DNA from: Cryptomeria japonica
Taxonomy: Eukaryota > Streptophyta > Pinopsida > Cupressales > Cupressaceae
Assembly: GCF_030272615.1 (NCBI RefSeq)
Contig: NC_081415.1
Location: 623,345,740 to 623,409,739 of the forward strand
Length of the DNA: 64,000 bases
Reading direction: 5' to 3'
Shown: positions 44,810-54,942 of the stretch, one piece after another
How positions within the stretch are numbered: position 1 is the stretch's first letter
Layout of the letters: each line of letters starts with the position of its first letter
Translations under genes and position numbers: made by a program
Notes under the pieces: generated by a model
Told to the model about the DNA's origin: nothing
Database searches by the model: none
Seen by the model: only the letters and a program-made list of their open reading frames with translations

Positions 44810-46266
44810 TGTTGGCAATATTACACTATAAGGATATTGAGAAGGTTGTTGATGATTATGGACATAACTGATTAAAGATGTTTTACTATCTTGATATTAT
44901 TATTTTGTCATTGATGTCAAGAAATTGATTTTCTAATTTAGTATGATGTTGCCATATCTTGAGAAATATGATATGAAGATTATAAAGGAGTCGGTAAAGA
45001 CAAAGGAAAGAATATGATGAATAAGGGGATAAGTTATTCAGTGGGCAACTCTACCGAGTCAGACAATGATGAGATCTTGATGTTTTAGATTGTTTTAACA
45101 TCATAAATATGTTATAAAATGTAAAGGTTAATACTATACTATGTTATCAAGCAAAGAACCTAGTCGGTAAACCCTAAGGAACCTAGTCGGTAAACCCTAA
45201 GGTTATCACAGTTGGTTAATGAAGACAGAATGTCTACCGAGTGAAGTTTAGTATTCACTGAGTTCTAATTGAGCTATAACAAAATGCATTAAATGTTTAA
45301 ATGTGATATTTAATGAAAGAAGCTGATGAGCTAGAGCGGATCAATGATTGGCAAGTCATGGAAGAAGTTTGTTAAATGAATCTAAGGCAATGGAAAGTTG
45401 GCAAGAGGATCTATAGCTCAGATTGAACCGCATTACCCTAACATAAGTTCCAAGGTGAATGTGCAAGTTTCAAGGTGGGGTAAAATGTTTTCAGATCAAA
45501 AGATACAATGAACCTAGACAAGATTGAAGATCTGATGGCTATGATTGATCAAGGGAAATGTGATCAAGGAGATTAAGCGGTTAGAAGATTGTTTATAAAT
45601 AGGAAACTGTTGATAAATAATGTGTGTGGGCAAGTGTATGCACAGGGATGCTACATAGTGATTACTAAGCACAAAAGCTTGAAGACCTATTAGAATAACA
45701 AAGTATTGATGCCCAACAGATAGACAAGATTAGTTCTATGTCTAGATTGTATTGAACAAATAGGAATCTGCTTTAGCATTTTAGATGTGAAGTTGCAGAT
45801 AGATTGTATTACTATTATTTTGTGAAAGTGACAGGAAATCTCTTAACCGAGTGGACTTAATAGTCTTATATGTAAATCCTCTAACAAGGTGGCATTCTGA
45901 TTGAGTGTTTGAAATCCTTTGACAAGGTCACTTCTAACAAAGTGAAGATCCTAACAGATCTGAGGGAAATCCCTTAATCGGGTCACATCTTGCAATGTGT
46001 TTGTAATCTTTAACAGGATTTTCTTTTAACCGAGCATACTCTAGAAGAGTATATTTCTTAGTAAGTCTGAAATCCCACAGTGGTTTTTCCCTATTTGGGT
46101 TTCCACGTTAAATCTAGTGTTATGAGGTTTATATTGTTCATATGCTTTTGAGTTTGCATGTTTGACAGTTTTTGGTTATATGAATGATATATATGTTACT
46201 GAGGTTGAATCTGATGGTTTTCTAGATGATTAAGTTTGTATGATTCACCCCCCCTCTCATCGTGTT
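44810..46266 (+). repeat. C1 5' LTR (3' end deleted)
   Basis: Pairs with 48751 onward as far as the CTCTCATC-TGTTGGC sequence. It carries a 23 bp tandem duplication at 45157-45202 (AACCTAGTCGGTAAACCCTA type) that is single in the 3' LTR, so the duplication arose after insertion in this copy or was lost from the other. Confidence 0.85.
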
Positions 46267-48244
46267 GGCAAGTGAATGCTATATTCATAACGATGATAGA
46301 AATGGCAAGTTTGATCAGAAAAGTGAAGAAGGAACATTTCTAGGATATTCTTCTAGAAGCAAAGCATTTAAATGTCTGATCAAATCATCTAACAAAATAG
46401 TAGAAAGTGCAAATGTGAAAATTAATGAATTTGCAGAAAGAACTGATGAAGGGAATTCCAAAGAACTGGAAGACTATGATGAATTTGTCTATGTGCAACT
46501 AAGAAGTCCTACCGAGATAGCTGTTGAAGAAAATGTAGAAAATATCCAATTATCGAGTGATGAAGAAGATCATACAGAACCTATCGAGCCTGTATTAGCG
46601 AAGTATGTCAGAAGACACCATGCACCAAGTCAGAATATAGGAGATAAGGATGATCCAGTGATGACAAGGAACAAACTGAGATAGAACACATGTTTGATAT
46701 CTGAATTTGAACTGAGAATTATGAAAGAGGCATTTAACAGTGAAGATTGAATAAATGCTATGACTGAAGAGATTGATCAAATCAAGAAGAATGACACATG
46801 GACATTGGTCCCAAGATCGAAGGACAAAAATGTAATTGGTACAAAGTGGATCTTCAGAAACAAGCTAAATGAAAAAGGTGAGGTCATTCAGAACAAAGCA
46901 AGATTAGTTTGCAAAGGTTATGCCCAAGAAGAAGGAATTGATTATGGTGAGACTTTTGCACCTGATGCTAGACTTGAAGGAGTTAGAACATTGTTGGCAT
47001 ATGCTATTTTCAAAAACTTCAAGGTATATCAATTGGATGCCAAATCTGGATTTCTGAATGGAATATTAGAAGAAGAAGCTTTCATTGAACAACCTGAAGG
47101 ATTTGTTGAAGACAATGATAAAGATTAGGTATGTAAATTGAACAAAGCTTTATATGGTCTGAAACAAGCACTGAGAGCATGGTATGAGAGATTGCACTCT
47201 TATTTGATTAAGATTGGTTTTATAAGGACAAGTGAGAACAACAACATGTACATGAAGAATGATGAAAATGGAATACTAATCTCAGCCATATTTGTTGATG
47301 ATATTATATTTTGTGGAAATGAATCTTTATGCAAGAACTTTGGAAATGAAATGAGCAAAGAATTTGAGATGTCATTAATCAGTGAGATAAAGTATTTTAT
47401 AGGCTAAGAGATACAGCAAATAAAAAATGAGATTTTCATTACTCAATCCAAGTACATAAAGGAAATCTTGAAGAAATTTGGAATGGAGGATTCAAAACCA
47501 GTAAGTACTCCTATGACTACCAACTGCAAACTATCAAAGAATGATGAATCTGCATCTGTTGATGAGACACTTTACTGATCTATGATTGGAAAGTTGCAAT
47601 ATGTTGTTCATAGCAGGCCAGATATAGCACATGCAGTAGGTATTGTTGCAAGATTCTCTGTAGATCCTAAGGAAATCCACATGACTGCAATCAAAAGAAT
47701 TTTTAGATACTTGAAAGGCACTAAAGATTATGGCTTAGTATATCAGAAAGGAAATGATTTTGATTTAAAAGTTTATACTGATGCTGATTGGGCAGGCAAC
47801 ATTGATGATAGAAAAAGCACAAGTGGAGGAGCTTTCTTCTTCGAAGAAAGACTAGTGAGTTGGCTTAGCAAGAAACAAGGATGTGTTTCTCAATCAATAG
47901 TCGAAGCTGAATATGTTGCAGTAGCATTGAATTGTACCAACATTGCGTGGATCAAACAACTGTTGGAAGGTATAAATGAGAAAGTTACCAAGCTAGTAAC
48001 TATATTCTGTGACAATAGTAGTGCCATTAATATTTCAAATAATCCTATTATGCACTCTAAGACAAAGCGCATATCTATCAAAAATCATTATCTTAGAGAA
48101 GAAGCTCAAGAGAAGAAAGTAGTGTTGGAATATGTTAACAAAAAGGAGCAAATAGCTTATATCTTCACCAAGCCACTACCAAAGGACACTTTTGAATATC
48201 TTAGAAGTAAGTTAGGGGTCCTACCCCTATCTTTTACTCACTGA
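46262..48244 (+). pseudogene. pol: C1 pol: integrase end, RT, RNase H
   Basis: One frame. It starts within the deletion joint (ASECYIHND, normally FGxxCYIxN near the integrase C-terminus), then GTFLGYSSRSKAFK. RT runs from about 46750: NKARLVCKGYAQEEGIDYGETFAP, VYQLDAKSGFLNG (normally DVKSAFLNG), ALYGLKQALRAWYERL and the catalytic FVDDIIF (47290-47310). RNase H with KVYTDADWAGN, STSGGAFFF and AEYVAVA ends at the TGA after LSFTH. Stops at 46682, 46748, 47126, 47405 and 47576. No ATG start exists because the 5' part is gone. Confidence 0.93.
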
Positions 48245-48489
48245 CTAAGTTTGGTGAAAGCATCACTTCGATGACTCTATTAAATATCTTTCAGGGAGCT
48301 GATGCTGGATTGATACACTTTAGAATGTTTTTCTGAAAGTGTATTGGAATTAATAATGGATAATACAGAGAATGATCCAAGGAATAGGAATTGAAGACAA
48401 ATGCTCTGACCGAGACTCAGTTGATACACAACAACAAGAAATAACTTCTTATAGAAAGAAATTATGTTTTAGTTCTTTTTTCTTTTTGG

Positions 48490-48650
48490 CATTGTTGTCA
48501 AAGGGAGAGAAGACCTACCCAAGGAGAAGACCTACCTAGGGGGAGAAGACCTAAAGGGGAGAAGACCTACAAAAGGGGAGAAGACTGAGAAAAGACTACA
48601 GATTGAAATAAAGACTGAAAACAGAAGAAAAAAACATAAGAGAAGTCTAA
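48490..48650 (+). repeat. Purine-rich tandem repeat GGGGAGAAGACCTA in C1
   Basis: Five copies of GGGAGAAGACCTAC type between 48500 and 48590, spacing 16-21 bp, starting from a GTCAAAGGGAGAGAAG sequence. The first copy resembles the polypurine tract at the 3' LTR, so the array may have grown from a duplicated tract. Confidence 0.8.
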
Positions 48651-48737
48651 TGAATGGGGGAGAGCATTTCAGCATTTTAGAATCATAGCAATCCAATTTT
48701 TTTAAAAGATCAAATCAATTGGTTTTGCCATCAATGC

Positions 48738-48750
48738 CAAAGGGGGAGAT
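48738..48750 (+). promoter_or_regulatory. C1 polypurine tract
   Basis: CAAAGGGGGAGAT directly before TGTTGGCAATA. Preceded by GCCATCAATGC, which also precedes the tract in C2. Confidence 0.9.
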
Positions 48751-50226
48751 TGTTGGCAATATTACATTATAAGGATATTGAGAAGGTTTTTGATGATTAT
48801 GGACATAATTTATTAAAGATGTTTTACTATCTTGATATTATTATTTTGTCATTGATATCAAGAAATTGATTTTCTAATTCAGTATGATGTTGCCATATCT
48901 TGAGAAATATGATATGAAGATTATAAAGGAGTCGGTAAAGACACATGAAAGAATATGATGAATAAGGGGATAAGTTATTCAATGGGCAACTCTACCGAGT
49001 CAGACAATGATGAGATCTTGATATTTTAGATTGTTTTAACATCATACATATGTTATAAAATGTAATGGTTAATACTATATTATGTTATCAAGCAAAGAAA
49101 CTAGTCGATAAACCCTAAGGTTATCGCAGTTGGTTAATGAAGACAAAATGTCTACCGAGTGAAGTTTAGTATTCACTGAGTTGTAACTGAGCTATAACAG
49201 AATGCATTAAATGTTTACATGTGATATTTAATAAAAGAAGCTGATGAGCTAGAGCGGATCAATGATTGGCAAGCCGTGGAAGAAGTTTGTTAAACGAATC
49301 TAAGGCAATGGAAAGTCGGCAAGAAGATCTACAGCTTAGATTGAACCGCATTACCCTAACACAATTTCTAAGGTGAATGTGCAAGTTCCAAGGCAGGGTA
49401 AAATATTTTCAGATCGAAAGATACAATGAACCTAGACAAGATTGAAGATCTGATGGCTATGATTGATCATGGGAAATGTGATCAAGGAGATTAAGCAGTT
49501 AGAAGATTGTTTATAAATAGGAAACTGTTGATAAACAATGTATGTGGGCAAGTGTATGCACATGGATGCTACATAGTGATTACCAAGCACAGAAGCTTGA
49601 AGACTTATTAGAATAATAGAGTATTGATGCCTAGCAGATAGACAAGATTAGTTGTATGTCTAGATTGTACTGAACAAATAGGAATCTGCTTTAGCATTTT
49701 AGATGTGAAGTTGCAGATATATTGTATTACTATTATTTTGTGAAAGTGACAGGAAATCTCTTAACCAAGTGGACTTAATAGTCTTATATGTAAATCCTCT
49801 AACAAGGTGAAATTCTGATTGAGTGTTTGAAATCCTTTGACAAGGTCACTTGTAACAAAGTGAAGATCCTAACAGATCTGAGGGAAATCCATTAACCAAG
49901 TCACATCTTGCAATGTGTTTGTAATCTTTAACAGGATTTGCTTTTAACCGAGCATACTCTAGAAGAGTATATTTCTTAGTGGGTTTGAAATCCCAAAGTG
50001 GTTTTTCTCTATTTAGGTTTCCATGTTAAATATGGTGTTATGAGGTTTATATTGTTCATATGCTTTTGAGTTTGCATGTTTGACAGTTTTTGGTTATATG
50101 ACTGATATATATGTTACCGAGGTTGAATCTGATGTTTCTATGGATGATTAAGTTTGTATGATTCACCTCCCCCTCTCATCTTGTTGGCTATTGGATCTGT
50201 ACTTATATTAAGTATTAGAACTATCA
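48751..50226 (+). repeat. C1 3' LTR
   Basis: Matches the 5' LTR up to about 50190; the last ~35 bp (to ACTATCA) have no partner because the 5' copy is deleted there. The right end is inferred from the CA terminus and the CCTAG match, so it could be off by a few tens of bases. Confidence 0.8.
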
Positions 50227-50231
50227 CCTAG

Positions 50232-50741
50232 GTTCTATACTCTTGAAGAGAAATAATATGTTAGGGTCCAAAAATAATGTATAGCAAGGATTGGGGCTAT
50301 TGATGACTTGGGACTACAAGACATAGCTCCTTAGTCCTAAGTTCACATCTATACTTGAGACAGGTAGAATGAGTTAAATATGGAGATAAGTGAACTTTCT
50401 ATGGTGTTACATAGATTTTACCTTACACAACAAAAAGTGTCAAGGTCCAAATTTGTCCTTAAGGCCTATGGCCTAGCAAATAACATGGTAATTTGTGACC
50501 ATGGACCTAAGACATAGTTCATTGGTCCCAATTTTATCTACACACCAAAGGTGTATGTAAGTACAAGCTTAGAGGTAATGAGGTGAGAGAAAGGGAGAGC
50601 ATATAGGTTTATATGGGAAAAATACAGCCCTAGGTACTATTATGCCTTCCATACCTAACCCCACCAGTTTCCTTGTCTTGAAAATATGGGTCCCATCTCT
50701 TTTGCTTTTTGTAGATTTTCTTTTCTTAGTTTTTGCCTTTT
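50232..50741. other. Unassigned, possibly the left end of X2
   Basis: No feature recognised. It may be part of X2 or of the sequence into which it inserted. Confidence 0.4.
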
Positions 50742-51480
50742 GCACCTCAGAACCCTGGAGTTTCAAGGTGTCCTTTGCTTTGTTTTGAGTCCTACCTTGG
50801 AACCCTAGAGTCTCAAGGTAGGATCCTTGTTTCTTGTCTTTGGTGTAGACCTCAGAACCCCAGAATCATGAGGTCTTGACTTGTTCATTTGTTTTTTAAT
50901 CCTTGGAATCCCAAAACTATGAGTTCTTCATGTTTTGTTCCATGTTTGTTTGTGAATATTCGAATTCCGAAACCCCAGGATCCCAAAGTTGTTTTACGCT
51001 TGCACCTCAAAACCTTGGAGTCCCAAGGCACCTTGCTTGTTGTTCAAACACACCCCAAAACCCCAGAACCTTGAAGTTTCGAGGTGTGTTTGTGGTTTTT
51101 TTTGTTTGTCACCTCAGAAGTTCGAGGTTTTGGACTCCCGAGGTCATGTTTAAGGCAATCGTACGAACGACTTATCATGAGAATATAAATAGGGGAAAGT
51201 TCATTTTTGCACTCAAGCTTTCAAATTTTCCAGCTCTGACCTCTCAAGTTCAGCCCTCCGTGCTTCCAAGATTTCATGCGTTTTCTCCCATCAGGTTGGT
51301 GATTTTATAGTTTTCTAGTGTAGATTTTATTTGGCTTTTTTCTTTTTTTCTTTTTTTGTTTCTCATTTTGCGTGTTGATGTTTTTATGTGCCCTAGGTTT
51401 GGGATTCTAGGCCTTGAAATCCCAAAGTCTGTGTTTCACCTATCATAACCTTGGAACCCCAGATCCTTGAAGTTTTGAAG
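50742..51480 (+). repeat. X2 hairpin units with differing but paired arms (left group)
   Basis: Units share a core GAACCCxAGA and are flanked by arms that pair: CCTACCTTG with CAAGGTAGG (50791-50799 / 50814-50822); AGACCTCA with TGAGGTCT (50847-50854 / 50869-50876); CAAACACACC with GGTGTGTTTG (51045-51054 / 51083-51092); TTTGGGATT with AATCCCAAA (51398-51406 / 51418-51426); CACCT with AGGTG (50743 / 50766). Weaker units lie at about 50900, 50960, 51002, 51110 and 51450. Spacing is 45-60 bp in the main group. Confidence 0.8.
51184..51191 (+). promoter_or_regulatory. X2 TATA box (TATAAATA)
   Basis: TATAAATAGGGG within the hairpin region, followed about 30 bp on by a TGCACTCAAG context suitable for a start site. 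A GT donor (CATCAGGTTGGT, 51291-51302) lies 80 bp further, and an acceptor (TTTCTTGCAG, 63414-63423) precedes the ATG at 63438 on the other side of C2. This suggests a spliced leader. X1 shows a similar order: TATAAGG at ~54740, donor AAGGTGAGT at 54843, ATG at 54943. Confidence 0.5.
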
Positions 51481-51500
51481 TTGTTCCCCTTTGGCCATAT

Positions 51501-52566
51501 TGTTGATATTTTGGATATGTTGATATGGTTTTGTCATTGATGTCAACACTTGTCATCACTTGTCAACACTTATCATCACTTGGAGATCTTTGATTATGTT
51601 CACCGGGAATTGAGAGACTTATGCATAGTCACTGGTATTTAGTTCATCGGCAAGTTATATTGTTCACCGGCACTTGGAATGACTTGGAGACTATGTGGTT
51701 ATGTTGAAGACATTATCTGGTCACTTGGTTTTGGTGATTTGGTTATTGGTTTATTTCGGTTTGCATTTTTGTTGTTACCGACAAATAGGTCCAAGATATA
51801 CACCGGTAGGCACATCTATTCTAGATCAGCACGATATGTTATGGAGATGATTTATTATTATTGCAAATGCATTGAGACGACATCATGCATCACATAATGA
51901 TTTATTTGTAATTGATTTTATTGTAATATCTTTTAGTGAGATGACCTATTCAATTGGTCTTAGGTTATGGTATAAATGTAAGATCTCATTTGTGAGATTG
52001 ATATGCAATTGGATAAACAATTGTAATAAGTTATATGTGAAAATAAGTAGAGCTATACACACAGACATCATTTGAAGGTTAAAGTAAGGTTTTTGTGAAG
52101 GCAATCAAAATTAAACTGGTACTGAATCCAGCATATGAAGATGCTATTTTATGCATTACATTATCATTGGATTTAACCATCCAATTGTAGTCAGTGTGAC
52201 TCTCATTTTGTGATTGATTAGTGAGCTCTAGGCAGCTGGCCTTTCTGCATGTACAGAATCCATATTGTACACACATACTATTTGCAATAGTATCATTTTA
52301 TTGTGGTTAAGGCTTCCCATCATGGTTTTTCCCCTTACAGGGTTTCCATGTATAAATATTTGTGTTATGTGTTGTGGATGTTATTTTCTTTCTCCTTCAT
52401 GCATTAATCTTTATCGGTACTGTAATTAAATGATAAAATTGTCCACCGACATAAATTTTGGTTTATCTGCATTAAGCATTAAGTTTTGGTTAAGTTAATT
52501 TTGGCTAAATTAATTGGACAACTGATTCACCCCCCCACCCCTCTCAGTTGTCTTCGGGACCTAACA
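51501..52566 (+). repeat. C2 5' LTR
   Basis: TGTTGATATTTTGG ... CGGGACCTAACA, 1066 bp. Pairs with 62118-63178. Contains ATCACTTGTCAACACTTATC direct repeats near its start. The end is fixed by the PBS two bases on. Confidence 0.93.
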
Positions 52567-52568
52567 AT

Positions 52569-52581
52569 TGGTATCAGAGCC
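52569..52581 (+). promoter_or_regulatory. C2 primer binding site (tRNA-iMet)
   Basis: TGGTATCAGAGCC, a perfect match to the standard plant initiator-Met PBS. Confidence 0.95.
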
Positions 52582-52623
52582 TAGTCCTCTTTTTGTAGAA
52601 GTTTAATAGCTTGAAGAGATCCA

Positions 52624-53287
52624 ATGTCTTCTAACTATTTCAAGAAGGACAATCTGAAACTTGATGGAACTAACTATGGCATATGGAAGATCAGGATGGA
52701 GACACATTTGAATTGCATTAGAAAGGACATATGGGATGTTACAAAGAATGATTATATTGCTCCTACTCAAGGTCAACCTAATCCACCTAACTTGGCTAAA
52801 GATGAGGAAAATGATTGCAAAGCAAGAGAAGCACTTTTGAGCGCACCATCAGATCAACAAGTCATGGGATTGTCAGACAGATCTAGTGCTAAAGCTATTT
52901 GGAACAAACTGGAAATATTGAATGAAGGAGATTCCAAATTCAAAATTGCAAAACTTGAATGCTTTCGGATCAAGTATGAAAGTCTAAAAATGGAAGAAGA
53001 TGAAAAAATTTCTGCTTTTATGGAAAGAGTAAATGAAATTGTTTTGGGTATACAATATTGTGGAGGAACCTTATGTGAAGATGAGATTGTTTCTAAAGTT
53101 TTAAGAGCTTTGCCACTAACAAATAAAATGAAAGTTACTAGTATAAATGAATTTAGAGCAATGCCTAATGCATCGGTATCTAGAGACACCTTGGTTGCAA
53201 AAATTTCAGCTTTTCAACTTGAGGAATTTGGTCATGTTACTACTATTAAGACAGATCTAGCTTTCAAGGCATCATCATCAACTGCAA

Positions 53288-53348
<61 letters not shown>

Positions 53349-53980
53349 TAAATCTGATTGGAAAGCCTTCTATGCAAGAGAACTTGAAGAAAGCAAGAGA
53401 GAAAATGAAGAACTTGAAGAACATGAAGTACTATTTGTAAGGAAAATGCCTAAAGGTCCAATCGGAAGTAAGTATGAAGGTAAAACACCCTTTAAATGTT
53501 TTAACTGTAATAAGATTGGTCACATGGCTTCTAGATGTCCTAATAGACATGCAATATTAAGAGAAGAAGATAAGAGAACATATAAGACTAACCTAGATTA
53601 TAAGAAATACAAGTTTAAGAAGAATAGAGACAAATCTTGTTATTATGCTCATGAAGGAGTTACTGAGGATTCTGATGAGGATCTGACAAACAATGGATGG
53701 GCTTTTGTTGCTATAACAAAAGATCAATCGGTACCTACTGTTCAACAAGTAGAGCAGGCCTTGGTAGCTAAAGTTGAAGATAAAGATGAATGGATTATTG
53801 ATTCAGGATGTTCACATCACATGATGGGTGATAATAGTAAATTATTAACCTTTCAGGAATACAATGGAGGTTTAATAAGATTTGGAGACGATAAAGCTTG
53901 TTTGATCAAAGGAAAAGGCACTATATCTTTTGATGGTAAGCACAATATTGATAATGTTTACTATGTTGAAGGTTTGAAGA
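52624..53980 (+). pseudogene. gag: C2 gag and protease (open, cut by X1)
   Basis: ATG at 52624; 452 codons open up to the X1 joint. Copia gag domain at residues ~10-200 (LDGTNYGIWKIRMETHL, AKAIWNKLE, FRIKYESLKMEE), a poly-Ser run coded by a TCA microsatellite (53273-53346), a CCHC zinc knuckle (CFNCNKIGHMASRCP, ~53497), then protease with WIIDSGCSHHMMGD (active-site Asp-Ser-Gly, ~53790). The frame ends at YYVEGLK, where HNLLSVGQ is normally next; that sequence is found at 58903 on the far side of X1. The first 452 codons have no stop, in contrast to the rest of C2. Confidence 0.93.
53273..53346 (+). repeat. In-frame TCA microsatellite (poly-Ser)
   Basis: About 20 TCA units inside C2 gag, between the capsid-like part and the zinc knuckle. 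It keeps the reading frame. Confidence 0.95.
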
Positions 53981-54122
53981 TGTTACCTTGTCATTCGTTC
54001 CTCATAACAAGAGTGAGTCACCTTGTAAAATTTTTAGTTGAGTCCTTGTCTTGTTTAAAATTGAGTGGTTCAATCCCTAATCTACTCGTAAATCATTTCT
54101 AAATCCTTAGCATTACGTTTCA

Positions 54123-54560
54123 ATGGTATGTTTGAACCTTATGAACCCCTCGAACCATCTTGAAAAGAGTTCATAGTGTTCATTTAGGTACCGCAGGTTC
54201 TAATTTGTGTCTAAGACATTTTCAAGCTAACGTTCCCTTAATTGTTTTGTAGCAGCTCTATTTCATGGTTGCGGGTGATGTTTCATTTATTCTTTCTCCA
54301 AGCTATGAACTATTTGAACTTAGTTCAAACAGGTCAGTGATGTTCAACATGTTCAATGTAGTTCAAAGGGCCAGTGGCAATCAACAAAGTTAATCTTTTC
54401 AAAAGGAAACTCTCCTTCGCACAACGTATGCTTTGAACAACTTGAACTCTCATGATGTTAGTTCAAATTGTTCATGCATGTTCGAATTAGGTGGGTTCCA
54501 TAGACTAAACAATGTGATGGCGCATCTATTGCCAAGTGTGATGAAGATCTGACCATATCT
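54123..54560 (+). repeat. X1 leader with repeated TTGAAC / GTTCAA motifs
   Basis: At least twelve TTGAAC, GTTCAA, GTTCAT or close variants between 54130 and 54490, in both orientations, for example TTGAACTTAGTTCAA near 54311. They offer many small hairpins, as in the X2 leader but with different arm sequence. Confidence 0.7.
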
Positions 54561-54942
54561 CAAGTGACGTCAACTTGTCGATTTTTTAAGGCAAGTAATC
54601 ATTTTTGGGAATTAGCAGTTATGCCGAGAGAACCATCGTGCATTCAATACGCACATGTGATGTCAAATCCCAATGCTCGGCACATTTGAGTTGACAACCA
54701 AAATTAATGCACTAAATGAGCTTTTGGCGCTTCATTTGCTATAAGGTATGAAGTGATTAATTTTTGAAACATGATCTCCATTGTTGTGGAGTGTTTGATA
54801 GAAGGTTTATCCACTGGTAGTCGTTCGATTGGTTTCACTATGAAGGTGAGTTTTGATTCCTATCTTCTCCAATGATTTTTAGTTATTTTTTGTCTCTTGT
54901 CAAAGAATTGGTGGGAGAAATAAGGGTTTTTGTTTATGAATT

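Larger units (their letters stand above)
44810..50226 (+). mobile_element. C1: Ty1/copia element with internal deletion
   Basis: LTRs start TGTTGGCAATATTACA at 44810 and 48751. The right LTR runs to about 50226 (ends ACTATCA) and is followed by CCTAG, which matches the left flank. The 5' LTR stops matching at about 46266 and passes directly into the end of integrase, so the LTR end, PBS, gag, protease and most of integrase were deleted. RT and RNase H are present in one frame with five stops. LTR identity is about 95-96% by eye. Confidence 0.85.

Noticed and set aside
50903-51100. Host gene exon at the X2 promoter
   Set aside because: TATA, donor and acceptor fit a leader of X2; no host protein similarity seen.
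50903-51310. 135-codon plus-strand ORF
   Set aside because: It crosses the X2 hairpin units and TATA box, has no family features, and its composition follows the repeats.
52569-52581. Possible tRNA gene at TGGTATCAGAGCC
   Set aside because: It is a primer binding site complementary to a tRNA end; no tRNA fold surrounds it.
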